A DNA stretch of 64,000 bases from Sorex araneus. Taxonomy: Eukaryota; Chordata; Mammalia; Eulipotyphla; Soricidae. The notes beneath the pieces were generated by a model. It had not been told where the DNA came from. It made no database searches and saw only the letters and a list, made by a program, of their open reading frames with translations. A program made the position numbers and the translations under genes. Numbering within the stretch: position 1 is the stretch's first letter; every line of letters starts with the position of its first letter. The stretch is taken from NCBI RefSeq assembly GCF_027595985.1, contig NC_073304.1:49889137-49953136 (forward strand). Direction: 5' to 3'. Positions 32,956-43,795 of this stretch are shown here, piece by piece.

Positions 32956-33814
32956 GTCTCTGGACAGGTCCAACAGAGAGGGGAAGGGATAGTGTCCCCT
33001 CTAGAGGGCACAAGCTTTGTGAACTTCTGCAAATCCACACCTGGATCTCATCTTGCCCTGGCACAGGTCCCTAGTGGGGCTTACCTCTCTTCCCCACCCA
33101 CCCCTCTTTGCTGTCTGTGGTTGGCCCTTATTTGGCTTTACTGATATCACCTTAACTTTTCTCTGCCTCTAATGCCCACTAGATGACCTTACCTTAACTA
33201 GAATCTAATGACTCTTATCTAATGATTTTTTCACTGTAGACTCCTCCCCACCTTTTCATATACAACTCTTTAGCACTCACTTTATTTTCATTTCTGATAC
33301 TTTCACTGATAAAGCTGTATTGTATTACAACCGTATCCTCTTCATTAAAAGGAACATCTGAAAGTACAAAGGGAGCTTCCAGGTTAGTTTTGGGTTTGTT
33401 CCTGCACCTTGTAAATGACCAACAATTCTCCTGCAAGGGTTATTCATTGGTGTCTATTGACATTGTTTTAAATTCAGCATTCAGATTACTGGGCCTGCAA
33501 GCTGTCAGTTTGGTAAAGTGACTTATAATAAATCACAGTGTCGGCAAATAAAGCTTGCTTGGCCTGAATGACTCCACACGTAGAAATATAATGAATAGCG
33601 CATGTGGCAGAATAGCACAGTTCTCCATCCATGAGTGCTAGAGACAGGGCTATTGGTGTCTGAATAAGGAAGATGATTGGGCATGGTAGGTGAGGGTAAT
33701 GACAATGGCTTTGCAAAGGTCCTGCTGGGCCCATCAGGATGGGCAGGAAGGGGAAGTTGTGGGGTTGGGCAGGAGATTATAGGTTAATAGATAACATCTA
33801 TTGGCAAAGTTTTT
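32956..33814. other. Intergenic; second half of the 38-bp direct repeat
   Basis: No gene seen; open frames at 33215-33436 and 33486-33734 (minus) have no recognisable product. The repeat copy is at 33577-33614. Confidence 0.5.
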
Positions 33815-34200
33815 GGTGGTAGGGGTGGTCATACCCAACGGTGCTCAGGAGGCTATTTAAGGACCACTTCTGGTAGTGCTCAGGTGGTGGTGCCAGAGAT
33901 TCAAACTGGTGTTGATTGCACTGCAAGCAAGTCCATTAACCCTAACCCTAGCCCTTAACCCCAGGCCCCATATCACCTCTCTGTCCTTCTGCCCCTTCTG
34001 GCATAATTTATTTAATTAATTAATTAATTTGGGGGGAGGGTTAATTACACTTGGTGGTACTCCAAGCTTACTCCTGACTCTGTACCGAGGGATCACACCT
34101 GGAGATGCTCAGGGGACTCATATGTAATGTGGGGATTGAACACAGGTTGGCCGTGTGCATGGCAAATGCCCCACCTGCTGTACTATCTCTCCAGCTTGCC
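33815..34200 (-). repeat. Two SINE relics flanking a telomere-like motif and an (AATT)n tract
   Basis: 33815-33935 and 34030-34198 are reverse SINEs (GGTGCTCAGGAGGCTATTT, GTCCATTAACC; GGACTCATATGTAATGTGGG, GGCCGTGTGCATGGCAAATG). Between them are AACCCTAACCCTAGCCC (33938-33954) and (TTAA)n at 34007-34029. Confidence 0.65.
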
Positions 34201-34910
34201 TGGCATGAGTTTTAAGTTCTATCCTTACTCAGTGCTTGAATATAACCCGCGTGTCCTCACAAAGTTCAGGGGCTTACGTCACATACTTCGGGGGACCTAA
34301 CAGGTTGGAAGGACATGTTCTGAACTCCTGTCTCTTTGGGGTAAAGGGGTGTAGAACAGATTGGTGAGAGAGAACATATCCTAAAGTTGAGCACACAGGG
34401 GATTCTGGTGCTTTAGGAAACCGAAGTGTTGTTTAGAATTTGAGTGTCCCTGATTCTCAGGTAGCCCAGAATTGCACTGGCAATTCCGAGCCGATATCGA
34501 GTTGTGAGTTGTACCGCATAGTGGAGAATGAGCCCCTGCTCAGCAGGTAGCCTGGCTCCAGAGAATGAAAACAGAGTAACTCCAGGCATCTTCCACAAGG
34601 GCAGGGCTGAAACATTTGCAGGGAGAAATCTCCCGGGTGGAGGACTGCAGAGCGGGAGTGAAAGAAAGCCAGCAGCTGCAGACATAATAATGGGAACCAT
34701 AGGCCAGATGAGGAGGTGTCCGGTGCACAGAGAGCACAACAATGTTGTTACTGCTCTCACTGAAGAGATGGTGAGGTTGGAGAGAAGCATTTCTTGCTAA
34801 TAATAGGCCTGAAATGACTGAGGAGTAGACAGTAGCTGAAGGCACTCTTCTTTCTTAAATTTGACTGCTAAAAGGAGTTTCCCTTTTCTGTTAGTGCAGT
34901 GCTTTAAAAT
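34201..34910. other. Apparently unique sequence, no gene assigned
   Basis: No repeat recognised from 34201 to 34900. Long overlapping frames exist on both strands at 34413-34845, but neither translation resembles a protein I know. The composition is more complex than the surroundings, so a conserved non-coding element or fossil exon is possible. Confidence 0.35.
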
Positions 34911-34913
34911 TTG

Positions 34914-34984
34914 TTGTGTGTGTGTGTGTGTGTGTGCGCGTGTGTGTGTGTGCGCGCGTGTGTGTGTGTGTGCGCGTGTGTGTT
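34914..34984. repeat. (GT)n microsatellite with GCGC interruptions
   Basis: About 70 bp of TG repeat with three CGCG-type interruptions. Confidence 0.97.
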
Positions 34985-35097
34985 TTAAATCTAGGTTCTA
35001 TGCTGGCATTACTGCTGTGCAGTGTTGCATTAGCCTCACCAGTGACAACAGGAAGTTTGTTTCATTTTCAGGACCTATTTTGAGGTCCTATGACTGA

Positions 35098-35358
35098 CTG
35101 GAGGGAACCCAGACCAGAGCTGAAGCCTTAGTCCTGGTACTTTGGTCTGAGGATAAGGCCAGGAGCTCACGAGGGGTGATCCCAAAATGTTCTTTGGCAG
35201 GGAAAGGAGCTGTGGAAAAGTTCAACCTTGTGGAAACATCTGTACAGTCAGTGTATGATAACTTAGAAAATCTCCTGAAAAAGCTTCCAGGTATGATTGC
35301 ATTCACAAGGACACATCTTGTTAATTTATATTCAGGCAATCAGAAAAAGCAATTCTGA
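35098..35358 (+). other. Unexplained open frame
   Basis: Open from 35098 to the TGA at 35356-35358 with no ATG near its start. The part at 35206-35289 translates to a helix-like stretch with KFNLVETSVQSVYDNLENLL and is followed by a donor-like CCAG|GTATGA at 35289-35290. No repeat is recognised over it. It could be a decayed exon. 35359-35511 is unassigned. Confidence 0.25.
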
Positions 35359-35511
35359 ACACAGAGTCTGACTGATCTGATACTCCATGTTTTTAGCAGC
35401 ATAAGGGTAAAGCATTCATTCTTGGGGGAAAGTATTTCTTAAAAAAAAAAAAGCCTTTTCTCCTTTTTCCCAAAGGAAGAAACATTAAACATTTATTTAA
35501 CATTTAAAAAA

Positions 35512-35736
35512 TTTGGAGGTTCTAGCAGGGGAATGCAGCTACTCGTATACCCTCGACCGAAGACCAGTCCATCTCTATTCCGGGAAGGCTATCTTCTTTG
35601 ACAGAGTGCGCACCTTTGGGAGGGACGCACATGGAGCGGTGAGGGAGGAAGGGGATACCCGTCTAGCCAGCGAGATCAGCCAAATCAACCCTGGCAATCA
35701 ATGGGGTCACGCATGTCGCAGCCAGATCGCCCTCAT
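35512..35736 (-). pseudogene. 7SK RNA retropseudogene, 3'-truncated
   Basis: The minus strand from 35736 matches the first two thirds of 7SK RNA: GAGGGCGATCTGGCTGCGAC, GTTGATTTGGCTGATCTCGC, CCTTCCTCCCTCACCGCTCC, ATGTGCGTCCCTCCC, TCTTCGGTCGAGGGTATACG and TGCTAGAACCTCCAAA. It then stops and A/T-rich sequence follows. The real RNA is about 330 nt; about 225 are present, with scattered substitutions and a changed HEXIM-region start. It lacks the 3' hairpin and terminator. 3'-truncated 7SK copies are a known product of LINE retroposition. The paired, conserved upstream promoter of the source gene is absent; a SOR-B SINE abuts its 5' end at 35738. Confidence 0.93.
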
Positions 35737-35737
35737 A

Positions 35738-35992
35738 GGGCTGGAGCAATAGCACGGCGGGTAGGGTGTTTGCCTTGCACTTGGCTCACCCGTGTTCGAT
35801 TCCACCATACACCTTGGAGAGCCCAGCAAGCTACTGAGAGTATCCCACTACATGGCAGAGCTTGGAAAGCTTCCCACTGGCATATTCCATATGCCAAAAA
35901 CAGTAACAACAAGTCTCACAATGGAGGTGTTACTGGTGCCTGCTCGAGCAAATCGATGAACAATGAGACGACAGTGCTACAGTGCAGTGCTT
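35738..35992 (+). repeat. SOR-B SINE
   Basis: GGGCTGGAGCAATAGCACGG, CCGTGTTCGATTCCACC, GAGAGCCCAGCAAGCTACTG, CATATGCCAAAAACAGTAAC, GCTCGAGCAAATCGATGAAC and GTGCTACAGTGCAGTGCTT. It begins one base beyond the 7SK 5' end. Confidence 0.93.
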
Positions 35993-36019
35993 AAAAAATT
36001 AAAGAACCTTGATTTACGA

Positions 36020-36112
36020 AGTTATTGATAAGTCTCACAATGAGAGACGTTACTGGTGCCTGCTCGAGCAAATCGATGAGCAACGGGGTGACAGTGACAG
36101 TGACAATGACAG
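36020..36112 (+). repeat. SOR-B SINE, 3' fragment
   Basis: GTCTCACAATGAGAGACGTT, CTGCTCGAGCAAATCGATGA and a GACAGTGACAGTGACAATGAC end. It resembles the fragment at 130-226 more than its neighbour, so it is probably a separate insertion or subfamily. Confidence 0.85.
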
Positions 36113-36800
36113 GCATCCAATATTTCAACAACAATCCCACCGCCAGTGTCAGCTTCCCTCCCCAGGGATCCCATGCTCCATCTCGCTGCTCCCATATTTC
36201 CCTCACCATGACATTACAAAGTCCAGAGGTTGCAGCTTAGATTTCGTGTTTTCAGTGTTGAGTTTGTATTTTGGATAAATAGCTATACCACTGTTTTCAC
36301 TCTCTCCTAAATAGAAGCACTCGGCATTTGTAGAAAGAGGTTGAGTTTCTGTTCCTCCCAGCTGTAACAGAGCCAGCTCAGTGAGTTTGGATCCAGTGCA
36401 CTGTAGTTTATGATTCATACTTCTGCTTTTTCCACGCTGATGTTTGCATATTGCCATGGGTGTCTGTGAATGCCCTGCAGATACACATAAGTAACTTGAA
36501 GCCCAGCCCAGCCCACTCACAGTCTTCCGGCTTCCCCTGAGTCACTCTCAGAAACTTATTTTTTCTCTAGATTTCTACTAATGTCAGCCTGAAAGCCTGA
36601 CATGGTAGCTGGCGCTTTTTAGTCAATCTGGAGCACAGGTGCTAGAGGAAAATAAAAACCTTTTTTTTTTTCTCCCCTAAAATAAGCAATCTATTCCCCT
36701 GCTTTGGTTTTTAAAATCTTTCCCCCCCTCTCCTCTTTGCTTTGCAGTTTTGAAATTTCTATTGACATACTCTTAAAGGGACATTTTTGGTTGTTGTTGT
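36113..36800. other. Intergenic, no gene seen
   Basis: 36165-36245 (CCCATGCTCCATCTCGCTGC) may belong to an LTR or LINE remnant. The minus frame at 36203-36520 has no recognisable product. Confidence 0.4.
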
Positions 36801-36920
36801 TGAGGGGCGGCATACCTGGTTCTGCTCAAGGTTTCATGAAGTGCCAGAGACTGAACCTGGGATTCTTGCATGCAAAGACTCTGCACCAGCCCTCTGAGTT
36901 ATCTCCCCAGCCCCTCAGGT
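36801..36920 (-). repeat. Old SINE relic
   Basis: GGGGCGGCATACCTGGTTCT, GAACCTGGGATTCTTGCATG and TTATCTCCCCAGCCCC. Confidence 0.6.
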
Positions 36921-37585
36921 TATTATTCCTTTTTTTTTTGTGGGGTGGGGAAATCTTCCAAGTGGTACTGAAGGGGCCTGGAGATTCCTTCCAGTGATTA
37001 TTAGTGAGAGAGGAAGACTTAGTTCCCCTTGTCAATTAGAGAGAAAGCCACAGTTTCTTTTCTCTAGATGTTCCATCTCCCCCCCCATCAACCTGACACA
37101 TATTCCATCCCCACGGTTCAGTCTCAGCATTCCCAGGGATTCCCAGAAACTTTGTCCTGGAGCTTAGGCTGACAGGGAGACTAAGATAAGAGGCAAAAAT
37201 GCCCAGAAAAATTTAGACCAGTTAGACATCATTGTAATTTTCTGTCATCTTCTATAAATACTTGCCAACTGATAAAGAATGCCAGGATTCCTTAAAAAGA
37301 ACTCCACAGAACTCCCTTCCCTTAACTTAGTCCGATACTAAGTTCCTTCCCACTTGGGGAGCTTCTTTTCTTTTCTCTTCTATTTTCCAATACACTTTTA
37401 TACTTTCCAACTCTGAGTCTGAGCATCTTTATTATTTAATATTTTCATTCTTGAAAATATTGAAGAACCTGGGAATCATGAGCAAACAGAGATCTGCCGC
37501 CACTGCCTCTGCCTCACCTACCTCATTAGCCCAAAGAGACAGTAGTTCAGTGCAAGGGCTTGATGAGGGGTGGTGGTGCTGGGGA
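36921..37585. other. Intergenic, no gene seen
   Basis: Nothing recognised with confidence. CTTTTCTTTTCTCTTCTATT at about 37367 is a pyrimidine tract. Confidence 0.4.
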
Positions 37586-37695
37586 GTGGAGGGGCTACAC
37601 CTTATGATGCTCAGAAACCATGTGAACCTGAACTGGGTTCAGCTACATGCAAGGCAAGCACCTTCACTGCTGGCCTATCTTTCTCTGTCCTCATT
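37586..37695 (-). repeat. SINE fragment
   Basis: GGGGCTACACCTTATGATGC, GGGTTCAGCTACATGCAAGG and CTGGCCTATCTTTCTCTGTCC are reverse SINE landmarks. Confidence 0.5.
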
Positions 37696-39655
37696 GTCAC
37701 TCTTGTGCTTAGAGATTCTTTCTCAGCTGTGTCCAGTCTACTACTAATAATAAGCCCATGGATGACACTCTTAATTTCTGTCACTGTGTTTTGATCTCGT
37801 TTTGATTTTCAGATTTTCCACCTGTCTGCTCCCATTTCCCATCTGTTCTTGCATGTGGACTACCTTCTACTAAAGCGCTTAACATATTAACTTTGCTTTT
37901 CAATTTCTGGTCTGATGACTCCAACCATGTTGTCCTATCTGTGTCGAACTCTTAGGTCAGTGTTTTTTGCTCTCCAAAACACCTGGTAATTTTTCTGTTC
38001 AAAGTGACTCATGATATACTGGGTGAGAGGCCCTGGGTAAATGGACCCAAGGTGCTGTGGTAAAGGGTCAGGGGATAGGAGTGGCCATTGGTCCCATGAT
38101 CAGGTATCACTCTATTAGGAGCCTGTATAGCTGGGCTGTGGCTATCACCAGTGATTCTCAGTCCTCCTGGCCCAGCTTAGTGGGAGACCAAGTGGTCAGA
38201 GGAGACTTAGAGTTGGGCATTGCCTTTCTGCTGGCTCAGGCTTTGATGAACCCCCCATAAATGAGACTCTGGCAAAATAGCTCCTCTGGAGGGCAGGCCT
38301 TGGGAGGAAGAACAGAATTTGCAGGTATTATATCACAAGGGTTGTTTTTTGTTTCTTCTTGCAGAAAGCATCCGAGGGAGGTCTGAGGAATGGCTCAAAG
38401 GGCTGGAGGGTAGGCTTTGCATGCTGGAGGCTTGGGTTCCAGCCCCAGCACCTCTGAGAGAGCAAGCTTCAAGTGATACAATGCAAACAGAAATATGGAG
38501 TGCCAGGTGAATTTAGTCGGTCACTTTAAATCTCACCCATGGAATAGGTAGCAGTCAAAAGAGATCAAGGAAAGTCTAGGGGCGGAAGATGGTAGCAGAT
38601 AGGAGGCCCCCGGTCATTCTTGTTTCTCTCTCTTTGCATGTTCTCTACATACTCTCAGGCTGACTGCAGAATCAGGTAGGGCTGCACCCCTAGGCAGATG
38701 ACTGAGTGCAGGCAGGCCTCATAGGCCCAGATGGGGTAGAATTCAGGCAGGACTCAGATGCCCAGGAAAGCCCAGGTTCAGGCAGGGATTGGACACCCAG
38801 GTAGTGACAAGGTGCTGACCATGGGAATCTCACTCATGCACACCATTGTCATGGCTAGAGACAAGGAAAGCTGGAATTTGATGACAGGAGCAACTGAGGT
38901 TCAGTTTGAGAGAGACCCACCAGCACAGGAAAATATACCTTCTCGCTAACACAAGCATGGAATGGGGAGTAGTTCCTGAGCATTGCCTGCTGTGACCCAC
39001 CAAAAAATAAAATGGAACAACGGACACCAGAGTACTTTTCTGTTGTCACTGTGTGATCCTGGAAGGGTTCTTGGAGGCGAAACTGACAAAATATTTCCTA
39101 TCTACACCCTCAATTTTCTTTTATAACTGGGTCCCCTGGAGTAGGTTTGGCTTTTGTTTTTGTTTTAAATTGAAATTTCTGAAACTTGCCTACACTGGGA
39201 ATTGTACAGCACTTTGTCAATTACAGTTGTTCCCTTGGTTTTCACAGAGGTTTCTGCTTATGGGTTTCTGCTATATTAAGTTGTGATTCTCTGCTATCTC
39301 TCCTTTTAGGGACAATGTTTTGTCCTGTGTGCTAAAAAATCCTACACACTTAAGAGGAGTTATTAATTTTTCAGTTTAGGCGGCCTGTTACTTGATGCAA
39401 GATAGTTTTTTATTGAAACTTATTTAGAAAGATGTGAGGGGATAGCAAGCTAGAAGTGTGTGTTTCAAGAGAAAACATAAGCTTCTTCAGAATGGAAATA
39501 GGTAAACAGAGAAAGAGAGACAAATAGGATATGTGTTCAAAGGAGAACACAGGTTTGAAGAACAGGTCCAGTTTTTTACTTGTTAGGATAAAAGGATAAT
39601 TTCCAATCATTATCAAGACTATTAAGAAGATGCATGTAGGGAAAACTGCTGAGGG
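37696..39655. other. Intergenic, mostly unique, with SINE traces
   Basis: No gene seen. Short plus-strand SINE pieces lie at about 38385-38465 (GGCTTTGCATGCTGGAGGCT, GGGTTCCAGCCCCAGCACC) and 38955-39005 (GTTCCTGAGCATTGCCTGCT). A CAGGCAG-rich imperfect tandem segment lies at 38660-38810. The open frames have no recognisable products. Confidence 0.45.
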
Positions 39656-39830
39656 AGTTTTTCAGGAAATAGTTCAAAGGCTAAGCATTTGCTTTGCATG
39701 CTTGGAGGCTTGGGTTCTATCACGGGTACCTCATGGTTCCCTGAGCACCACCAGAAGTGACCTCTAGGTGATGAGCTGGGACCAGGCCCTGAGCCTCTGA
39801 GCACCTATGGGTATGGTCCAAATATCAACC
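39656..39830 (+). repeat. SOR-like SINE, old
   Basis: TTTGCTTTGCATGCTTGGAG, CATGGTTCCCTGAGCACCAC and GGGTATGGTCCAAATATCAA, with an A-rich tail. 39831-40150 is unassigned. Confidence 0.65.
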
Positions 39831-40154
39831 AAATAATAAAAAATGGTGAGGGAGAGATGTCGGTGGAAAGAGATTATACTCTTGGGATTTCAAGTGATTT
39901 GCTTGAAACCGTAATTGTAACCTATCTTATCGTTGAGGAAGAGTAGGGCTTTTGTATCCCCTCCTCAAGGTTGGCCTTTTAAATATAAGCCAGGTGCTAA
40001 ACATGTGCATAATAAATAAATCTAGTTGTCATCAAACACACATAAAAAACATTATGTCACGGTGAAGGTCCTTTTACTCTTTCTATTTGCTCAAGTTCAG
40101 TGGTCAGAAAGTGGTGGGATTAAGCTTTGGACCATTCCAGCTCTACACTTATGC

Positions 40155-40330
40155 TCTTTTTTTTTTTTTTGAGTCATACCCGGTGGTGCTCAGGGCTTAC
40201 TCCTGACTCTGCACTCAGAATCACTTCTGGGGATTTTGGGTGACCACATGGGATGCTAGGGATAGAACCCGGGTTGACTATGTGCAAGGCAAGTGCTGAA
40301 CCCTCTGTGCTATCTCTCTGGCCCTCTGCA
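40155..40330 (-). repeat. SOR-A-like SINE
   Basis: T tract, GAGTCATACCCGGTGGTGCT, CACATGGGATGCTAGGGATA, GGTTGACTATGTGCAAGGC and CTATCTCTCTGGCCC. Confidence 0.85.
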
Positions 40331-40399
40331 TTTGTTTTTAAGTTATATTTATAAGAAATACTCAATTATTTATCAATCCAAAACTATTAATATTATTTT

Positions 40400-40495
40400 T
40401 GAGTGTGTGGTGCCAAGAATTGAACTCGGGACCTCATACATGCAAGGTAAGTGCTTTGCAGATGAGCTGCGTCCTGGGTCCCCTCCCAAAACTCT
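40400..40495 (-). repeat. ID-like tRNA SINE relic and MIR-like trace
   Basis: AATTGAACTCGGGACCTCAT and GCTTTGCAGATGAGCTGCGT match the class at 18.5 and 50.8 kb. 40500-40560 (TTTTCCAGATGAGAAAACTG) is a short MIR-like core. Confidence 0.55.
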
Positions 40496-40579
40496 TTGCG
40501 ATAGTCAGGATTCCAGTGGTTATTCTCATTTTCCAGATGAGAAAACTGAAGTTCAGTTCTGGGTTGCCTTTTAGTTTTT

Positions 40580-41300
40580 ATCTAGTGTTTTGGGGTCATC
40601 CTGGTGGTGCTCAGGCTACTACTCGCTGCTGTGTGCTCAGGGGTGTTTGCAGAACCGTGTGGTAGCAGGATTGATAGACCTAATATCACTTGTATCACTT
40701 GTCATCCCGTTGATCTTCGATTTGCTCGAGCGGGCACCAGTAATGTCTCCATTCGTCCCTGTCGTGTGCTAGTGTAGCCCAATGGCTACAATCTAGATCA
40801 GGTTTTGTGTTTTTGTTTTTATTTTTGGGATACACCCAGCATTGCTCAGATTTTCAGGGACCGTATGTGGTGCCTTAGGCCAGCTGTTTATTGTACGTGC
40901 AGTACCCACTCTGCTATTTCTCCAGTGTCTCTAGGCCAGGATTTTGTTTTGTTTTATATTTGGGTCACACTCAATGATGCTCAGGGGTTGCTCCTGGCTC
41001 TTCACTCAGGAATTACTATTGTCCAACCTTGGAGAACCATATGGGATCCTGGGAATTAAGCCCGGGTTAGTTGTGTGCAAGACAAATACCCCACCTGCTG
41101 TATTATTTCTCCGGACCCTCTAGGCTAGGTTTCTTTTTATTGGGGGGGGTCACACCCAGCGATGCAGGGTTTACTGCTGGCTCTGCACTCAGGAATTACT
41201 CCTGGCAGTGCTCGGAGGGACCATATGGGATGCTGGGTCAGCTGCATGCAAGGCAAAGGCCCTACCCATTGTGCTATCACTCCAGCCCCTGTAGGCTAAG
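40580..41300 (-). repeat. Run of SINEs, including a SOR-B fragment
   Basis: 40580-40665: SINE trace. 40690-40790: reverse SOR-B variant (CGATTTGCTCGAGCGGGCAC, GTGTAGCCCAATGGC). 40820-40935, 40958-41118 and 41140-41288: reverse SOR-A-like copies, the last ending CCATTGTGCTATCACTCCAG. None is intact. Confidence 0.75.
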
Positions 41301-41494
41301 TTTTATTCTACAATGTTTTATTCTCTTTACCAGAGTTTGTCTCACTAACCATATGACTAAAACTTGATTCAGGAGTGTTTAACTTGAAACATTTATTTAT
41401 ACTCTAAGCTATTCATATGACTGAAATGGGAAACCTTACTTAGTCAATAAGGGAGTGACCCTAGTTTTTACTTAGATATTAGTTTATTTGTTTA

Positions 41495-41880
41495 CTATTT
41501 TTTGGGGGCCACACTTATGAGTGCTTAAGGATTACTCCTGGCTCTGCACTCAAATGATCTTTTTTAATTTTAATTTAAATTCTTTCTGGTGAGGCTCTGG
41601 GTACCATATGGAGTGCTGTGGATTGAACAATGGTTGGCCACTTGCAAGGCAAACACTCTATCCTCTGTATTATTGCTCTGGTTCCAGTTTATCTTTTTGT
41701 TTGTTTTTTGGGCCATACTGGTGATGCACAGGGCATACTACTGGCTTTGCATTCAGGGATCACTCCTGTTTGGCGTGATGTGGGGGAGGGGACTCCATGG
41801 GTACTTGGGATTGAACCCCGTCTGTCAGTGCAAGGGAAGTGCCTTTCCCATTGCACTCTTGCTCTGGGCCCTGGATATTA
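41495..41880 (-). repeat. Two old SINEs
   Basis: 41500-41690 (GGGGGCCACACTTATGAGTG, GTTGGCCACTTGCAAGGC), interrupted by a short A/T-rich insert at 41555-41583. 41705-41875 (GGGCCATACTGGTGATGCAC, TGGGATTGAACCCCGTCTG). 41301-41494 is unassigned. Confidence 0.7.
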
Positions 41881-42333
41881 GTTTAGTCTGGCTATCTCTC
41901 AAATGAAAGGCTTTACCGTTTTGCAATTGCAAAGTAATAACATGAAGAGCATCCTGCTGCTAAATTCTTGATTGCAGAAGTAAAACTTATGGGGGGAAAA
42001 AAGGAGCTTCCGCATGGAGGCAATTTGGCATGTTGTTTGGGGAAAATGGTACAATTATTTATTATATTCATTAATATTCTGGAAGAAAGGGAATTGTAGG
42101 TTAACAGAGAGATAATAAATTTTAGCAGTAAAGGAGGAGAGAGAAACAAGGGGAAAAGTTATCCCATCTGGGGAAAAGTAACTTGAAATGGAACTATTTA
42201 ATTGTAGTTTTTTGGGAAATGAGTTTCTTGAAAGTCTCAGAAATGCAAACAGGGCAAAGTTCCCTTCAAATTCTGCCTCAGTACAAACAACTGCAGTGCG
42301 GGGTCTGTGTTTATTGATTCCATTTCTCATTCC
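41881..42333. other. Intergenic, no gene seen
   Basis: Nothing recognised. The two minus-strand frames (41913-42149, 42055-42330) are unremarkable. Confidence 0.45.
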
Positions 42334-42347
42334 TCCATTTCTTCTAA

Positions 42348-42524
42348 GTCAGGGGCGGGAGCGATAGCACAGCGGGTAGGGCATTTACCTTACATGCAGC
42401 CCACCCGGGTTCGATCCCCAGCATCCCATATGGTCCCCTGACCACTGCCAGGAGTAATTCCTGAATGTATGAGCCAGGAGTAACCCCTGTGCAACGCCGG
42501 GCGTGACCCAAAAAAGAAAAAAAA
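42348..42524 (+). repeat. SOR-A SINE with target-site duplication
   Basis: GGGCGGGAGCGATAGCACAG, CCACCCGGGTTCGATCCCC, CATATGGTCCCCTGACCACT and CGGGCGTGACCCAAAAAAG. The 14-bp repeat TCCATTTCTTCTAA flanks it (42334-42347 and 42525-42538). One of the most intact B boxes in the window. Confidence 0.95.
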
Positions 42525-42538
42525 TCCATTTCTTCTAA

Positions 42539-42980
42539 AGTCCTCTAGAATCTTCCCCTGGTTATTTATGATTGCTTGCACATTTATTCTCTATTACTTT
42601 CCTGTTCTTTCTGTATCAAGCCTGTATTCTACTGAGTTTGGCAGGTAGTAAGAACTTCCAATGGTTCTCAGACGGTGTCTCAGTCTCTCTGCCCTTTTAG
42701 ATTCTGCAGACTCTTTCCCTGTAGGCTGTAGGCTCAGGATTGATGGCCTCCCTCCTGTTCTAATCCTCTCTGGCAGTTCTGGCTTCTGGGCTCCAGATCA
42801 GCATCTTTATTGTGTGTTCTGCCAGCCTGAAGAAGGGTAAAATCTGCCCTTGCTAATCTGTATGTTGCCTTATTGTCCTTTTAGATTTGAAGCACTTGCA
42901 TACCGATTTTTTAATATTCAATTCCTGCTTTTTCTGCATCCCTCAAGTTTATTTTTTTGTGCCTCATAGCTCTTTCTTGT
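42539..42980. other. Intergenic, no gene seen
   Basis: Nothing recognised. Possible old LINE sequence. Confidence 0.4.
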
Positions 42981-43320
42981 TTATATGTTTTTGGGTCATA
43001 GACGGCGATGTTAAAGACTATTCCTGGCAATGCTTGGGATCCCATACATTGGAGGGACTCTAAGCAGGACTGGCTGCTTGCAAGAAAAGTGCCTTAAACT
43101 TGGTACTGTCTCTCACACTCTATAGATTTGTTTTTTAACATTTTTGGTTTGGGGACCACACCTGATGATGCTCAGAGGTTACTTCTGATTTTGTGCTCAG
43201 GGATCATTTCTGGAAGTGCTCAGGGAACCACATAGATTGCTGTGGATTTAACTTAGGTTGGCAGTCTGCAAAGCAAATGCCTTACCTGCTATATTATAGC
43301 TCTGACCTCTATAGCTGACT
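42981..43320 (-). repeat. Two old SINE relics
   Basis: 42985-43125 (TTTTTGGGTCATAGACGGCG, GGCTGCTTGCAAGAAAAGTG) and 43140-43315 (GGTTTGGGGACCACACCTGA, GGCAGTCTGCAAAGCAAATG). Confidence 0.65.
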
Positions 43321-43795
43321 TTTTACCTCCGCCCTTTTTCTCCTTTGATCAAGTAAACTCACCTATTTATGCCTTCAATCAACATCTCTGTATCACATGC
43401 CCTTGTCTCTGGTATGATTTTTCTGCCTTTTTGAGGTTGTTCTCACCTGGTAAAGCTTTGAAATCTTTGAGATCTGGCTGCTTCAGGCTAAGTGAAGGAA
43501 CAAAGTTCTCCTACAGTGGAGATCTTGGCTGAGAGGTATTTGATTTAGCACCAGTGTCAGGAAACAGCAATACACTGTTCCATGATAGGTGACATAACTG
43601 AATGAGGTAGGCAGAATGAAAGAAAGATGGTCTCTTAATTTATGCTCTTATGCTACAGAAGCCTGTATAAAAAACAGGAATAGTTTTCTCTTCCTTGAGG
43701 AGCCCCAACCCCCACCAAAAAAATTCTGCCTTCTTGTTCTATCTTTTGTTTCCCCTCTTCTATGTAGAGGTAAAAAATATAATATAATTTTTGTT
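43321..43795. other. Intergenic, no gene seen
   Basis: Nothing recognised. Confidence 0.4.

Noticed and set aside
34413-34845. Frames of 125, 101 and 90 residues on both strands
   Set aside because: No recognisable domain, overlapping on both strands, no splice or promoter context. Kept only as unassigned sequence.
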